64,000 nucleotides of DNA, taken from contig NZ_CP136865.1 in NCBI RefSeq assembly GCF_045689245.1, positions 3,410,001 to 3,474,000 of the forward strand, given 5' to 3'. Origin of the DNA: Congregibacter brevis. Lineage in GTDB: Bacteria; Pseudomonadota; Gammaproteobacteria; Pseudomonadales; Halieaceae. Every line of letters starts with the position of its first letter. The stretch's first letter is position 1. The notes under the pieces are model-generated. The model saw nothing but the letters and a program-made list of their open reading frames with translations. It was not told the origin of the DNA and did not search any database. Both the position numbers and the translations under genes were made by a program. This document shows positions 1-8,304 of this stretch, one piece after another.

Positions 1-806
1 TAGAGCACCTCAAGCTTGAGGAAGATCTCCGTGAAGCTATGCGAAGTAATCAACTCGAGCTTCGCTATCAGCCGCAAGTAGAAACCGTGACAGGTGCGGT
101 GGTCAGCCTTGAAGCGCTAGTGCGGTGGAAGCATCCCGAGCGCGGAATGATCTCTCCTGGCGATTTTATACCGGTAGCAGAAAGTACCGGCCAGATTATT
201 GAACTGGGCGAGTGGGTACTGAAAGAAGTCGCCCGGCATTGTGTTTACTGGGACTCTATCGGACTTGCTAGCTTTCGAGTCTGCGTAAACATCTCGCCAC
301 TGCAGTTCAACCAGCCGGACCTGCTGCATTACGTGAAAGGCTTCCTATCCCGCTCTGGCCTGGACCCGGAGCGTCTGGAACTGGAACTCACGGAAAGCGC
401 CATCATGACCGATGGTGAGAGCAATATCCTAAAGCTGTCGCAGTTAAAGTCTCTGGGGCTGGATCTTGCGGTTGATGACTTTGGAACCGGCTATTCGTCA
501 CTCAGCTATTTACGACGATTCCCCATTAACACGCTGAAGATTGATCAGAGCTTTGTTGCAGATATGAACAGCGCCGACGGCGCCGCCATCGTCGATGCAA
601 TTATCGCGCTGGCGAAGACCTTGAATATGCGCTCCATCGCAGAGGGCATCGAAACCGAAGAGCAGCTGGCCTATCTAGCCAAGCGCGGCGTCGACCTCAT
701 GCAGGGGTTCTACTTTGCGCGCCCCCTCTACCCCGAAGACGTCCCCAACGCCATCGTTCAGGATTATTCCGAGATAATTCAGCGGGTACGGGATTCGCAG
801 GGATAG
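1..806 (+). CDS. EAL-domain cyclic-di-GMP phosphodiesterase, 5'-truncated
   Basis: This is the C-terminal part of an EAL protein that hydrolyses cyclic di-GMP. The reading frame is open leftwards from position 3, and the residues before the first ATG (39) read like the linker that leads into EAL domains, so the gene begins outside the window, probably with sensory and GGDEF domains. Signature residues are present: EALVRW (about nt 111-128), the VNIS asparagine, the ELTES glutamate, DDFGTGYSSL, the lysine of LKIDQSF, AEGIE and QGFYFARPL. The metal- and substrate-binding set looks intact, so I expect an active enzyme. The S8 peptidase gene starts 5 nt after the stop codon, so the two may be co-transcribed. 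Confidence 0.93.
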   Translation, partial: EHLKLEEDLREAMRSNQLELRYQPQVETVTGAVVSLEALVRWKHPERGMISPGDFIPVAESTGQIIELGEWVLKEVARHCVYWDSIGLASFRVCVNISPLQFNQPDLLHYVKGFLSRSGLDPERLELELTESAIMTDGESNILKLSQLKSLGLDLAVDDFGTGYSSLSYLRRFPINTLKIDQSFVADMNSADGAAIVDAIIALAKTLNMRSIAEGIETEEQLAYLAKRGVDLMQGFYFARPLYPEDVPNAIVQDYSEIIQRVRDSQG

Positions 807-811
807 CACCG

Positions 812-2827
812 ATGCGCCGATGCTTCCCCCGGAGCAGCTCCAAGTCCCTCTACGTCGTAGTCCCTTTGATCGCGTCGATGAGCCTCGGGGCTTTCGGAGA
901 AACAGTAGATAACAGCAGCGACTTGCTGGTGATGCTGCAGGGATCCGACCTCGATAGCTTCATTCACAGCATCAATGAGCACGGCGCGGTTATTACCCAC
1001 CATTTACCCATCATCAACGCGATTGGCGCGCGGATGAACGCAAAACAGCTCGCAGCTATCAAAAGAGACACCCCAAATATTGAGAGAGTTATAGATGATC
1101 TTGCGTGGGAACCAGAACCCGAGGCTCCGGATTTAGGGCTCTGCCCGCTCAGATCCTCAATCGAACTTCAATGGAGTGACAATACCGCGACGTGGCGGCT
1201 TTTTAACAAGTCAGACGAACCCCTAACAATCGCACAGGGAAGTATGGCTTGGCCGGAGGAATTGGGTGAGCTGAAGTCTGCGAGCTGGAACTCAAGCTCT
1301 CTCAACCTCGCTCCGGCCAACGCGCTCGACATTAACGACAACCCAGACAAAACACGAGATGTCGTGTGGCGCCATCAACAACCACTAACTATTGAAGGCG
1401 AGCAGTCAGCGCGGGTGAATTTTAGATTTGCGAGCGCCCCCGGTAACGAAGCAGCACTGCAGAGCCAGCTGACGTTGCAGGCTCGCGTTGATGAAGACTG
1501 CATCGCCGAGTTGGTGCCCAGCTACTCGGCGCCCTCGCAAGACACTTACTACCCAACGGTGAGCGGCGCGGCATTACTGCACAGCCACGGCATTACCGGA
1601 AAGGGCATCACGGTCGCAGTACTGGATTCGGGGCTCTGGGAAGCAAACACGGAACTCAGCTTAGACACCCAGGGCCAGGAACGGGTGATAGCACGCTACG
1701 ACGCTATTGCAGGGGCAGAGGTTGATTCTGCTTTTGATGAAAGCGGCCATGGCACGCATATGACGAGCGTGCTGGCCCGAAGTGGTCAAGTTACCCGACC
1801 CGGTACGTCACTACCAAGTTATCGAGGAATAGCGCCCGATGTAAAACTGGCGGTGGTCAAGGCCTTTGGAGAGTCGGGCAAAGCCGGGTTTCTGGACATT
1901 GTCAGAGGTGTGCAGTGGATCGTGGACAATCAGGAACGCTTGAACATCCGCGTCCTTAATCTGTCATTTGCAGCAAGGCCCAGGTGGCCCTATTGGGACG
2001 ACCCGGTCAATCAGGCTCTGATGCAAGCTTGGCGAGCGGGGATATTCATTGCGGCTGCGGGAGGCAATGAAGGCCCCGAGCCGATGACCGTGGGCTCTCC
2101 TGGCAACCTGCCTTATTTGCTCACAGTGGGCGCAGTGACTGATTCATGGACCGAGGAGGATCGGAACGATGACTTTGTTCCTGACTTCTCTTCAAGGGGC
2201 CCTACGCCCATGGGGCATATCAAACCCGACCTTGTCGCCATGGGCGGACACATTTCTGGGATCATGCGACCGGGCTCAACTCTGAGCGAACAACTTCCTG
2301 AGTTCCGTTTGCAAAGTGGCGAGTTTGTAATGACGGGTACATCTCAAGCCACGGCGTTAGTTTCGGGGCTTGTAGCACTGATGCTGCAGATAGAACCCGA
2401 CCTTGGGAATGACGAACTAAAGTGCATGCTAGTAACAAGCGCCGAGCCCGCCATCGAGAAAGACGGCCGGTATGCCTATTCCCCGTTTACCCAAGGCAAG
2501 GGAATGATCAACATCCAAAGAGCGCTTACCGTGGGTGTTAAGCATTGCCAACAGGCGTCTCTCGATATTGAAGCAGACATCGCCAACGAGCAGCACTTTC
2601 AGGGCCCCGCGATATTCTCTGAGCACACAGCGCCCTATCTTCCAGGACAGTCCGATGTCATTAGCGAGCGCATCAGCGAAAAGGGGCTGTCCGAGTCACG
2701 TCGCTGGGGCGTTGGCGCGCACCTGCAGCGCTTGACGGAAGAACCAAGTGCAGAACCCACAAACTGGTTAGAGATCTACAACGCTGAGCAGCGCCGAATC
2801 AAAGCCCTAGCTACCGAAGACCAGTAA
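812..2827 (+). CDS. Secreted S8 family (subtilisin-type) serine peptidase
   Basis: A 671-residue secreted serine endopeptidase. An N-terminal hydrophobic segment (about 13-30) looks like a signal peptide. Residues about 37-95 resemble an inhibitor-I9 type propeptide. Residues about 108-235 form an extra region rich in beta-like sequence with cysteines at 111 and 230, unusual between propeptide and catalytic core. The catalytic domain (about 240-570) has Asp272 (VAVLDSG), His313 (SGHGTH), the oxyanion Asn419 (AAGGNEGP) and Ser511 (GTSQATA). About 100 further residues follow without a recognisable domain. An AGGGA sequence precedes the ATG. Upstream is the EAL gene (5 nt) and downstream, after 151 nt, a repeat-rich secreted protein that is a candidate substrate; that link rests only on position. 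Confidence 0.92.
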   Translation: MRRCFPRSSSKSLYVVVPLIASMSLGAFGETVDNSSDLLVMLQGSDLDSFIHSINEHGAVITHHLPIINAIGARMNAKQLAAIKRDTPNIERVIDDLAWEPEPEAPDLGLCPLRSSIELQWSDNTATWRLFNKSDEPLTIAQGSMAWPEELGELKSASWNSSSLNLAPANALDINDNPDKTRDVVWRHQQPLTIEGEQSARVNFRFASAPGNEAALQSQLTLQARVDEDCIAELVPSYSAPSQDTYYPTVSGAALLHSHGITGKGITVAVLDSGLWEANTELSLDTQGQERVIARYDAIAGAEVDSAFDESGHGTHMTSVLARSGQVTRPGTSLPSYRGIAPDVKLAVVKAFGESGKAGFLDIVRGVQWIVDNQERLNIRVLNLSFAARPRWPYWDDPVNQALMQAWRAGIFIAAAGGNEGPEPMTVGSPGNLPYLLTVGAVTDSWTEEDRNDDFVPDFSSRGPTPMGHIKPDLVAMGGHISGIMRPGSTLSEQLPEFRLQSGEFVMTGTSQATALVSGLVALMLQIEPDLGNDELKCMLVTSAEPAIEKDGRYAYSPFTQGKGMINIQRALTVGVKHCQQASLDIEADIANEQHFQGPAIFSEHTAPYLPGQSDVISERISEKGLSESRRWGVGAHLQRLTEEPSAEPTNWLEIYNAEQRRIKALATEDQ

Positions 2828-2896
2828 GTCGGGATACCCCAAACGGGGCACGCCCACACCTCCCTTAAAACAGCTCACACGCCTAAGTTACGCATT

Positions 2897-2941
2897 GAGG
2901 ACGTCGGAGACAGCTCCGACCTCACCGGAAATAGGTTCCGG
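2897..2941 (+). promoter_or_regulatory. Two tandem hairpins in the leader of the repeat-protein gene
   Basis: Two perfect inverted repeats lie back to back before the repeat-protein start: GTCGGAG/CTCCGAC (2903-2909 with 2914-2920, 4-nt loop) and CCGGAA/TTCCGG (2925-2930 with 2936-2941, 5-nt loop). A short T-rich stretch follows at about 2950. They could be an mRNA stabiliser, an attenuator that separates expression of the peptidase from the repeat protein, or a processing site. No function is shown by sequence alone. Confidence 0.45.
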
Positions 2942-2978
2942 GAATCAAATTTTTAACTACGAAGGCAGGCGTGGTGAT

Positions 2979-3683
2979 ATGAAAAACGGCAGATTATTGA
3001 TGGCAGCGGCCCTCGGGACAGTTGTTTCCCTCAGCTCGTTGCAAGCACAAGCTAACGAAGAAAACTCTAGCGTGAAAAGCAGCATAGCGAAGGAAATGCT
3101 ATACGGCGAAGTGGAGCGTTCGGGGTACAAGTGGAGCTCCGCTCCGACCGCAGCGAGCAATGGCGAGCTATCGAGTAATCAAGACGCTAAGAACGCTCGT
3201 GAGTGGGGAATCAACGCAGCCGACTCGTCACCCTATCAAGCGGAAGGAATCGCAGCGGTCGAGCAAACTTCGTACAAGTGGGGTATTCGATCCACTGCTG
3301 ACCAGAGCTCCTACAAGTGGGGTATTCGATCCACTGCTGATCAGAGCTCCTACAAGTGGGGTATTCGATCCACTGCTGACCAGAGCTCCTACAAGTGGGG
3401 TATTCGATCCACTGCTGACCAGAGCTCCTACAAATGGGGCATTCGATCCACTGCTGACCAGAGCTCCTACAAGTGGGGTATTCGATCCACTGCTGACCAG
3501 AGCTCCTACAAGTGGGGTATTCGATCCACTGCTGACCAGAGCTCCTACAAGTGGGGTATTCGATCCACTGCTGGCCAGAGCTCCTACAAGTGGGGTATTC
3601 GATCCACTGCTGGCCAGAGCTCCTACAAGTGGGGTATTCGATCCACTGCTGACCAGAGCTCCTACAAGTGGGGCATTCGTTAA
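2979..3683 (+). CDS. Secreted protein with eleven tandem 13-residue YKWGIR repeats
   Basis: I do not recognise a family. From the ATG at 2979 the protein has 234 residues: a clear signal peptide (MKNGR, hydrophobic core, cleavage near QAQA/N), an acidic/polar region with two degenerate units (GYKWSS and REWGIN), then eleven copies of YKWGIR joined by ten STADQSS or STAGQSS linkers. The frame stays open upstream to 2895 but the signal peptide fixes the start here. The protein ends exactly at an Arg that closes a repeat, so cutting after each YKWGIR arginine would give near-identical 13-mers. Equally, each unit alternates polar and aromatic/aliphatic residues (S-Y-K-W-G-I-R), as in an amphipathic beta strand, so a beta-solenoid or amyloid-like surface protein is an alternative. 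The neighbouring S8 peptidase and sensor genes suggest export and processing or sensing, by inference. Confidence 0.8.
   Translation: MKNGRLLMAAALGTVVSLSSLQAQANEENSSVKSSIAKEMLYGEVERSGYKWSSAPTAASNGELSSNQDAKNAREWGINAADSSPYQAEGIAAVEQTSYKWGIRSTADQSSYKWGIRSTADQSSYKWGIRSTADQSSYKWGIRSTADQSSYKWGIRSTADQSSYKWGIRSTADQSSYKWGIRSTADQSSYKWGIRSTAGQSSYKWGIRSTAGQSSYKWGIRSTADQSSYKWGIR
3273..3680 (+). repeat. 39-bp tandem coding repeat, 10 full units plus a partial eleventh
   Basis: Units begin (TAC codon) at 3273 and every 39 bp up to 3663. They are almost identical at the DNA level. The differences seen are GAT for GAC in unit 2, AAA and GGC in unit 5, GGC (Gly for Asp) in units 8 and 9, and GGC in the last unit. 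Such near-identity indicates recent expansion or homogenisation by slippage or recombination. Copy number is therefore likely to vary among strains. Confidence 0.95.
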
Positions 3684-3712
3684 GCCCTAAAACACTGTAA
3701 GCACTCCTGCCG

Positions 3713-3747
3713 GGGGTCGGGGCGATTCGTCGCTCCGGCCCCTTTTT
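3713..3747 (+). terminator. Strong Rho-independent terminator after the repeat-protein gene
   Basis: A 13-bp GC-rich stem (3713-3725 with 3730-3742, two G-T wobbles) closed by a TTCG tetraloop is followed directly by five T residues. It ends the transcript that carries the peptidase/repeat-protein genes and separates it from the sensor genes that start at 3853. Confidence 0.9.
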
Positions 3748-3822
3748 ATATCATAAACAAACCAGCTCACGACTAAAGAGAAGGTTCATTCCAACTAGCG
3801 ATTGGCATACTGTTTAATTAGA

Positions 3823-3841
3823 CTCAGGGAACAATCCTGAG
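3823..3841 (+). promoter_or_regulatory. Hairpin overlapping the ribosome-binding site of the hybrid kinase
   Basis: CTCAGG (3823-3828) can pair with CCTGAG (3836-3841). The right arm overlaps the start of the GAGGTG ribosome-binding sequence that serves the ATG at 3853. Pairing would partly hide the site, so translation of the large sensor may be damped. This is a short stem (6 bp) and may be chance. Confidence 0.3.
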
Positions 3842-3852
3842 GTGTAAACGTA

Positions 3853-6800
3853 ATGCGGCAATTTTGGTTGCGACTGCTATTGATGAGTGCGTGCAGCACC
3901 ACCGTCACCGCTGCTATTGATCGCGAGAACTCTTACGATTTTCGCGAAACGCCAATAACAGACCAGCTTAAATCCACAACCGTCCAATCTTTACACGTCA
4001 GTCAATTAGGCGAGCTTTGGATTGGCACACAGGAAGGATTGCACGCATACACTGGAACCGGGCTTAGAATTTACTCAACAGACGCATCGGTGCCCGATAG
4101 TATCTCTAGCGGTTACGTAACCGCCATCACCGAAAAGAGTAACGGACTTATGCTGTTCGGAACTCGCAACGGGGTCAACGTTTTCAACAGAGCTAGTGGC
4201 GGATTCTACGAAATAGTACTACCAGCAGAGCTTGCGTCTACACGAAGACATTCTCCGGCAGCATTTTCTCTGTTCACGGATTCCGAAGATCGAGTATGGG
4301 TTGGTCATGACGGGGCCATTAGCATAATCGATCAGAATAATGAGCTATCCACAATAGTCGACGGAAGTTCAACTCTAGTAGATATCGGACTGGTTAACGG
4401 ATTTGCGGAAAACGCAGACGGCGTTTGGGCCATCACTTCTGAGGCTGGACTGCTCAGTATCGCGCCCTCGGGAAAGATTAACCGGCGGGTTTCGAAGTTC
4501 ACCCTGTTTGAAGATGCCGGCGCCACAGTTCAACCCAACGGCGTTTTTGTGGACAGTAGCGGACTGTTGTGGGTTTGGTCGATAGAGCATGGAATAAGAG
4601 TAATTGACCCCTCCTCGTTAAACACAGTTGCGCGCTTACTAGCCGATGACGAAAACAACGGCCGGATAAGAGACATAATCGAGGAGTCACCAGGTGTATT
4701 TTGGATAGCCACTGGCAGTGGGTTGATGGCATACGATTCAACCAATGGCAAAGTTCAGGAGATAACGGGCGAATCTGGTGACTTCTCAGCGCTTCCGGGT
4801 ATAAGTGCATTGGCCCAAGACGAGGATGGAACTATTTGGCTCGGTACGCTGTTTGGTCCCGTATCCGCCACCCCCAAATTGTTTGCAACGATAACCACGT
4901 TGAATTCTGGAATTTCAAACGACGAGATCAACGCATTTGAAGAGGACCAAGAAGGGCGCATCTGGGTTGGAACCGACAATGGTCTTAACCTTATGTCGCC
5001 CAACGGCGAAGCCTTAAAAACACTTAATGAATTCACCAATCCAGCGATCCCAGACCCCCGGGTAATGTCTCTTTTGAGTGAGCAAGATGGGCTTTGGGTA
5101 GGCACACAATCCGGCGGACTTTTGTTCATCTCCAAAGATGGTATGACTACAAAGAGATTTGTGCACGACTCAAGAGACCCTACTTCAATCGGGGCTATGG
5201 GCATCAGCTCTATTCTGCGGACGTCTAAAGGCCAGCTCATCGTGGGCGCATTCCCGGGCGGAATCAACATAATGAACGATTCGCGCACAAAATTTAGGCG
5301 ATTCAATCACGACTCCAACGATCCATCTAGTTTAGGCACTGATAACGTCATAACGCTGTATGAGGATTCGCTAGGGCTAATTTACGTAGGCACCGATGAT
5401 GGGCTTAACGTTTTCGATCCAGAGCAAGAAAATTTTTGGCGCGTTGAGTCTACGCGCGGTAATAAAGATACCTTGTCTGGAAATCTGATATTCAGTTTCT
5501 TTGAAGACGACGATGGTGACTTGTGGATCGGAACGGCAAACGGCGCTAACGTTTGGAAAAAAGAAGATCGTAGATCTAAACGAGCGGTGTTTAGCCATGT
5601 TGCTAACGAGGTGTCTCTGCCATCATCGTCAATCGCCGGAATATCGCAGGATAACGAGGGCTACATCTGGTTAGCGCACAACGAAGGACTAACTCGAATA
5701 TCCAAAGATAACACCTACGTTAGACACTTCCGGGAGCGTAGCGGTCTGCAAGAAGGTGAATTCAACGTCGGTAGTTACTTTAGAACTCAAGACGGCCGGT
5801 TACTATTCGGAGGAAACAGAGGCTACAGTGTTGTCCCATCCACCGGACTGCCAGGCCTAGGATCTGGTCCGAAGATAGCGATATCGGAGATCCGAGTAAT
5901 GAACGAAGCAGTAAGTATCGATCGCTCCATCGACCCGGAGATAACCTTACGATACACCGACATATTTCTTGAAGTCGACTTCTTCGCGAACTCCCTCAGC
6001 GACCCGGCTAATGTAACTTACGGATATATGCTGGAAGGCCTCAACGAGACCTGGATAACGGGCAAAGATAAGCATCGAGTTTCGTTCACTACACTACCCA
6101 CGGGCTCTTATAACTTAAAGCTTGCAGCCTCAAGTCCCTCTGGCGAATGGAACTGGGATGGCGCGAACTTAGTAGTGCATAAGTTACCACCTCCATGGCT
6201 AAGTGGACCCGCATATACAGCGTATGGTGCATGCTTGCTTGCGATGGCAGTAGCAATTTGGCGCAGGCAAACGCAAAAGCAACGACTAGAGCAAAAGGCT
6301 CGTCAAGAACTAGAAGACAAGGTAAGAGCAAGAACTGCAGACCTTGAAGTTGCGACGGTCGCAGCAGAGGAAGCGAGCAAAGCGAAATCGCAGTTTCTGG
6401 CCACAATGAGCCACGAAATAAGAACGCCAATGCATGGGATCATTGGAATGACGGATCTTTTGCTGGATACGCCTTTAAACCCTCCACAGCGCAGGTATGC
6501 TGAAACAGCCAAGCAAAGTGGAGAAAACCTCCTTTCAATTATAAACGATATTCTTGATTTCTCGAAAATTGAAGCTTCTCGAATAGAGATTGATGAGCAC
6601 TTATTCGATGTAAATTTGCTAATAGATCGAGTAAGTCAACTGCAATCAGTAACAGCCGAAAAGAAAAATCTTGCTCTCCTAACTTACCCAGTTGTGAGTA
6701 ATTGCGCTGAAGTAATTGGTGACGAAAACAAGATTCGTCAATGCCTGACTAATCTTGTCGGCAATGCCATAAAGTTTACAACCATAGGCAGGGTAGAAAT

Positions 6801-8301
6801 TATCGCCACGCTGAAAGAAGCGCATTCAGACGACTGGCGCCTCGAGATCTGTGTGAAAGACGACGGCATTGGAATGGACAAAGAGACCCAAGCCAAGGTA
6901 TTTGAACAGTTCACACAGGCAGACGCGAGCACGACCCGGCGCTTTGGAGGAACAGGTCTTGGGTTGTCAATAACAAAACAGTTCGTCGAGCTAATGAACG
7001 GAACAGTAAAACTTGATAGCGCACCAAATGCGGGTACGACCGTCACGATAGCTATCCCTGTCAAAGTGAAAAACCCCGCGGCGATATGTCAACAAAGACC
7101 ACACGTGATCGTCATTGGAGACGGGACGCCGGAGACTCACTCATTGATTCAGAATTTTCAACGCTTCAGTCAAGTGCAGCTCTGCGACAAACTTCCAGAA
7201 GAGCCCCCTCCTGGCGTACCAGTTCTAATACCGTATACCAAACGCGATGAATCTGAGGCCACAGACATTCTTGGCGCAAGATACGCTACTCACTACTACG
7301 GCACGGATAGCTTGCTGCGATCCATGGATCGCGGGATGCACCTACCCGTGTGCGCCGAGGACATAGAATTAGTTTTAGGTACAGTCACAGTAGAGCACGA
7401 CGTGCCCGCAAACGCTGGCGCTTCGCCGAGTACGCAGCCTGATTTAGAGGTGCCTGCGGTTTCAAATGGCGTGGCACTGGTGGCTGAAGACATGCCGGTG
7501 AATCAACAGATAATCTATGAGATGCTGACAAAACTAGGCTTTGAGACCCACTTTGCTAGCGATGGTCACGAAGCGATTCAGGCGTTTTTGCTGCGCGAAT
7601 TCGATGTGGTTTTTATGGACTGCCAGATGCCGGGCGTCGACGGATATGAAGCTACTGCGGCCATCAGGGGTCATGAGAAAGAACACAACCTAAACCCCAC
7701 ACCCATAATTGCTTTGAGTGCTGGGAGCTCTTCTGAAGAAGTGGAGAAGTCTATGAACATTGGCATGGACTTCTTCGTGGGTAAGCCTTTTACATACTCG
7801 GATATTGTTGCTGTTATTAAAGAGGCCCAGCCAAATCTCAATCTCTCCTCCGATCACGATAACCGCCCCCCCACCCAGTCACCCTCCGAAAACAAAGACC
7901 TATCAAAATCGACACTTATTGATGGCAACAGCATTAGTGGAGCAGAGGTTGAAGCGGTGAACGTCGATGTACTAAATGGCTTACTTGCACTCCAAAATGA
8001 TGCAGACAACACCCTTCTCAAAAATCTAATGAAAGGCTTCAGAGAACAGCTGGAAGAGAAACTCGCTCAAATCCAAAAGGCTGTTTGCGACGATGATTTG
8101 GAAGCCCTGAGGCTCGGATCTCACGCCATCAAGTCGATGTGCGCGAACATGGGAGCAGAGCGCGTAAAAGAGATGTTTGCCAAAATCGAGACGAATGCTA
8201 AGCATGGGAAAAACTCCGCCCCTGACAACTTGTCTAGTTGGGCGTTAAGTGAACTAGCTATTTTCGAGAAAGAAGCGTGGTCCATAGCTAATGAGTTTTA
8301 G
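3853..8301 (+). CDS. Hybrid sensor histidine kinase with Reg_prop propeller, Y_Y_Y, receiver and Hpt domains
   Basis: A 1482-residue membrane sensor of the two-component propeller class. It has an N-terminal signal/anchor, then at least ten Reg_prop blades (WIGT.EGL, WVGTDNGL, IYVGTDDGL and similar) to about residue 670, and a Y_Y_Y domain (about 690-770, LEGLNETWI). One membrane helix (about 784-804) and a coiled coil precede HisKA with the phospho-accepting His854 (SHEIRTP). The HATPase shows its N box (NLVGNAIKF), DDGIGM and GGTGLGLS. A receiver has Asp1256 (MDCQMPG) and an Hpt domain has His1424 (GSHAIKS). A complete His-Asp-His relay is present but no DNA-binding output, so a separate regulator must exist. 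GAGGTG precedes the ATG. The second sensor gene follows after 3 nt. Codon use looks more AT-rich than in genes further right. Confidence 0.95.
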   Translation: MRQFWLRLLLMSACSTTVTAAIDRENSYDFRETPITDQLKSTTVQSLHVSQLGELWIGTQEGLHAYTGTGLRIYSTDASVPDSISSGYVTAITEKSNGLMLFGTRNGVNVFNRASGGFYEIVLPAELASTRRHSPAAFSLFTDSEDRVWVGHDGAISIIDQNNELSTIVDGSSTLVDIGLVNGFAENADGVWAITSEAGLLSIAPSGKINRRVSKFTLFEDAGATVQPNGVFVDSSGLLWVWSIEHGIRVIDPSSLNTVARLLADDENNGRIRDIIEESPGVFWIATGSGLMAYDSTNGKVQEITGESGDFSALPGISALAQDEDGTIWLGTLFGPVSATPKLFATITTLNSGISNDEINAFEEDQEGRIWVGTDNGLNLMSPNGEALKTLNEFTNPAIPDPRVMSLLSEQDGLWVGTQSGGLLFISKDGMTTKRFVHDSRDPTSIGAMGISSILRTSKGQLIVGAFPGGINIMNDSRTKFRRFNHDSNDPSSLGTDNVITLYEDSLGLIYVGTDDGLNVFDPEQENFWRVESTRGNKDTLSGNLIFSFFEDDDGDLWIGTANGANVWKKEDRRSKRAVFSHVANEVSLPSSSIAGISQDNEGYIWLAHNEGLTRISKDNTYVRHFRERSGLQEGEFNVGSYFRTQDGRLLFGGNRGYSVVPSTGLPGLGSGPKIAISEIRVMNEAVSIDRSIDPEITLRYTDIFLEVDFFANSLSDPANVTYGYMLEGLNETWITGKDKHRVSFTTLPTGSYNLKLAASSPSGEWNWDGANLVVHKLPPPWLSGPAYTAYGACLLAMAVAIWRRQTQKQRLEQKARQELEDKVRARTADLEVATVAAEEASKAKSQFLATMSHEIRTPMHGIIGMTDLLLDTPLNPPQRRYAETAKQSGENLLSIINDILDFSKIEASRIEIDEHLFDVNLLIDRVSQLQSVTAEKKNLALLTYPVVSNCAEVIGDENKIRQCLTNLVGNAIKFTTIGRVEIIATLKEAHSDDWRLEICVKDDGIGMDKETQAKVFEQFTQADASTTRRFGGTGLGLSITKQFVELMNGTVKLDSAPNAGTTVTIAIPVKVKNPAAICQQRPHVIVIGDGTPETHSLIQNFQRFSQVQLCDKLPEEPPPGVPVLIPYTKRDESEATDILGARYATHYYGTDSLLRSMDRGMHLPVCAEDIELVLGTVTVEHDVPANAGASPSTQPDLEVPAVSNGVALVAEDMPVNQQIIYEMLTKLGFETHFASDGHEAIQAFLLREFDVVFMDCQMPGVDGYEATAAIRGHEKEHNLNPTPIIALSAGSSSEEVEKSMNIGMDFFVGKPFTYSDIVAVIKEAQPNLNLSSDHDNRPPTQSPSENKDLSKSTLIDGNSISGAEVEAVNVDVLNGLLALQNDADNTLLKNLMKGFREQLEEKLAQIQKAVCDDDLEALRLGSHAIKSMCANMGAERVKEMFAKIETNAKHGKNSAPDNLSSWALSELAIFEKEAWSIANEF

Positions 8302-8304
8302 GGT

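Noticed and set aside
3160..3690. Second open frame through the 39-bp repeats (repeating SGVFDPLL units)
   Set aside because: A repeat length divisible by three keeps other frames open automatically. It has no ribosome site or signal peptide, while the other frame has both.
3750..3850. Promoter search before the hybrid kinase
   Set aside because: Only weak hexamers (TTGGCA-like and TTTAAT-like) with poor spacing; not reported as a promoter.
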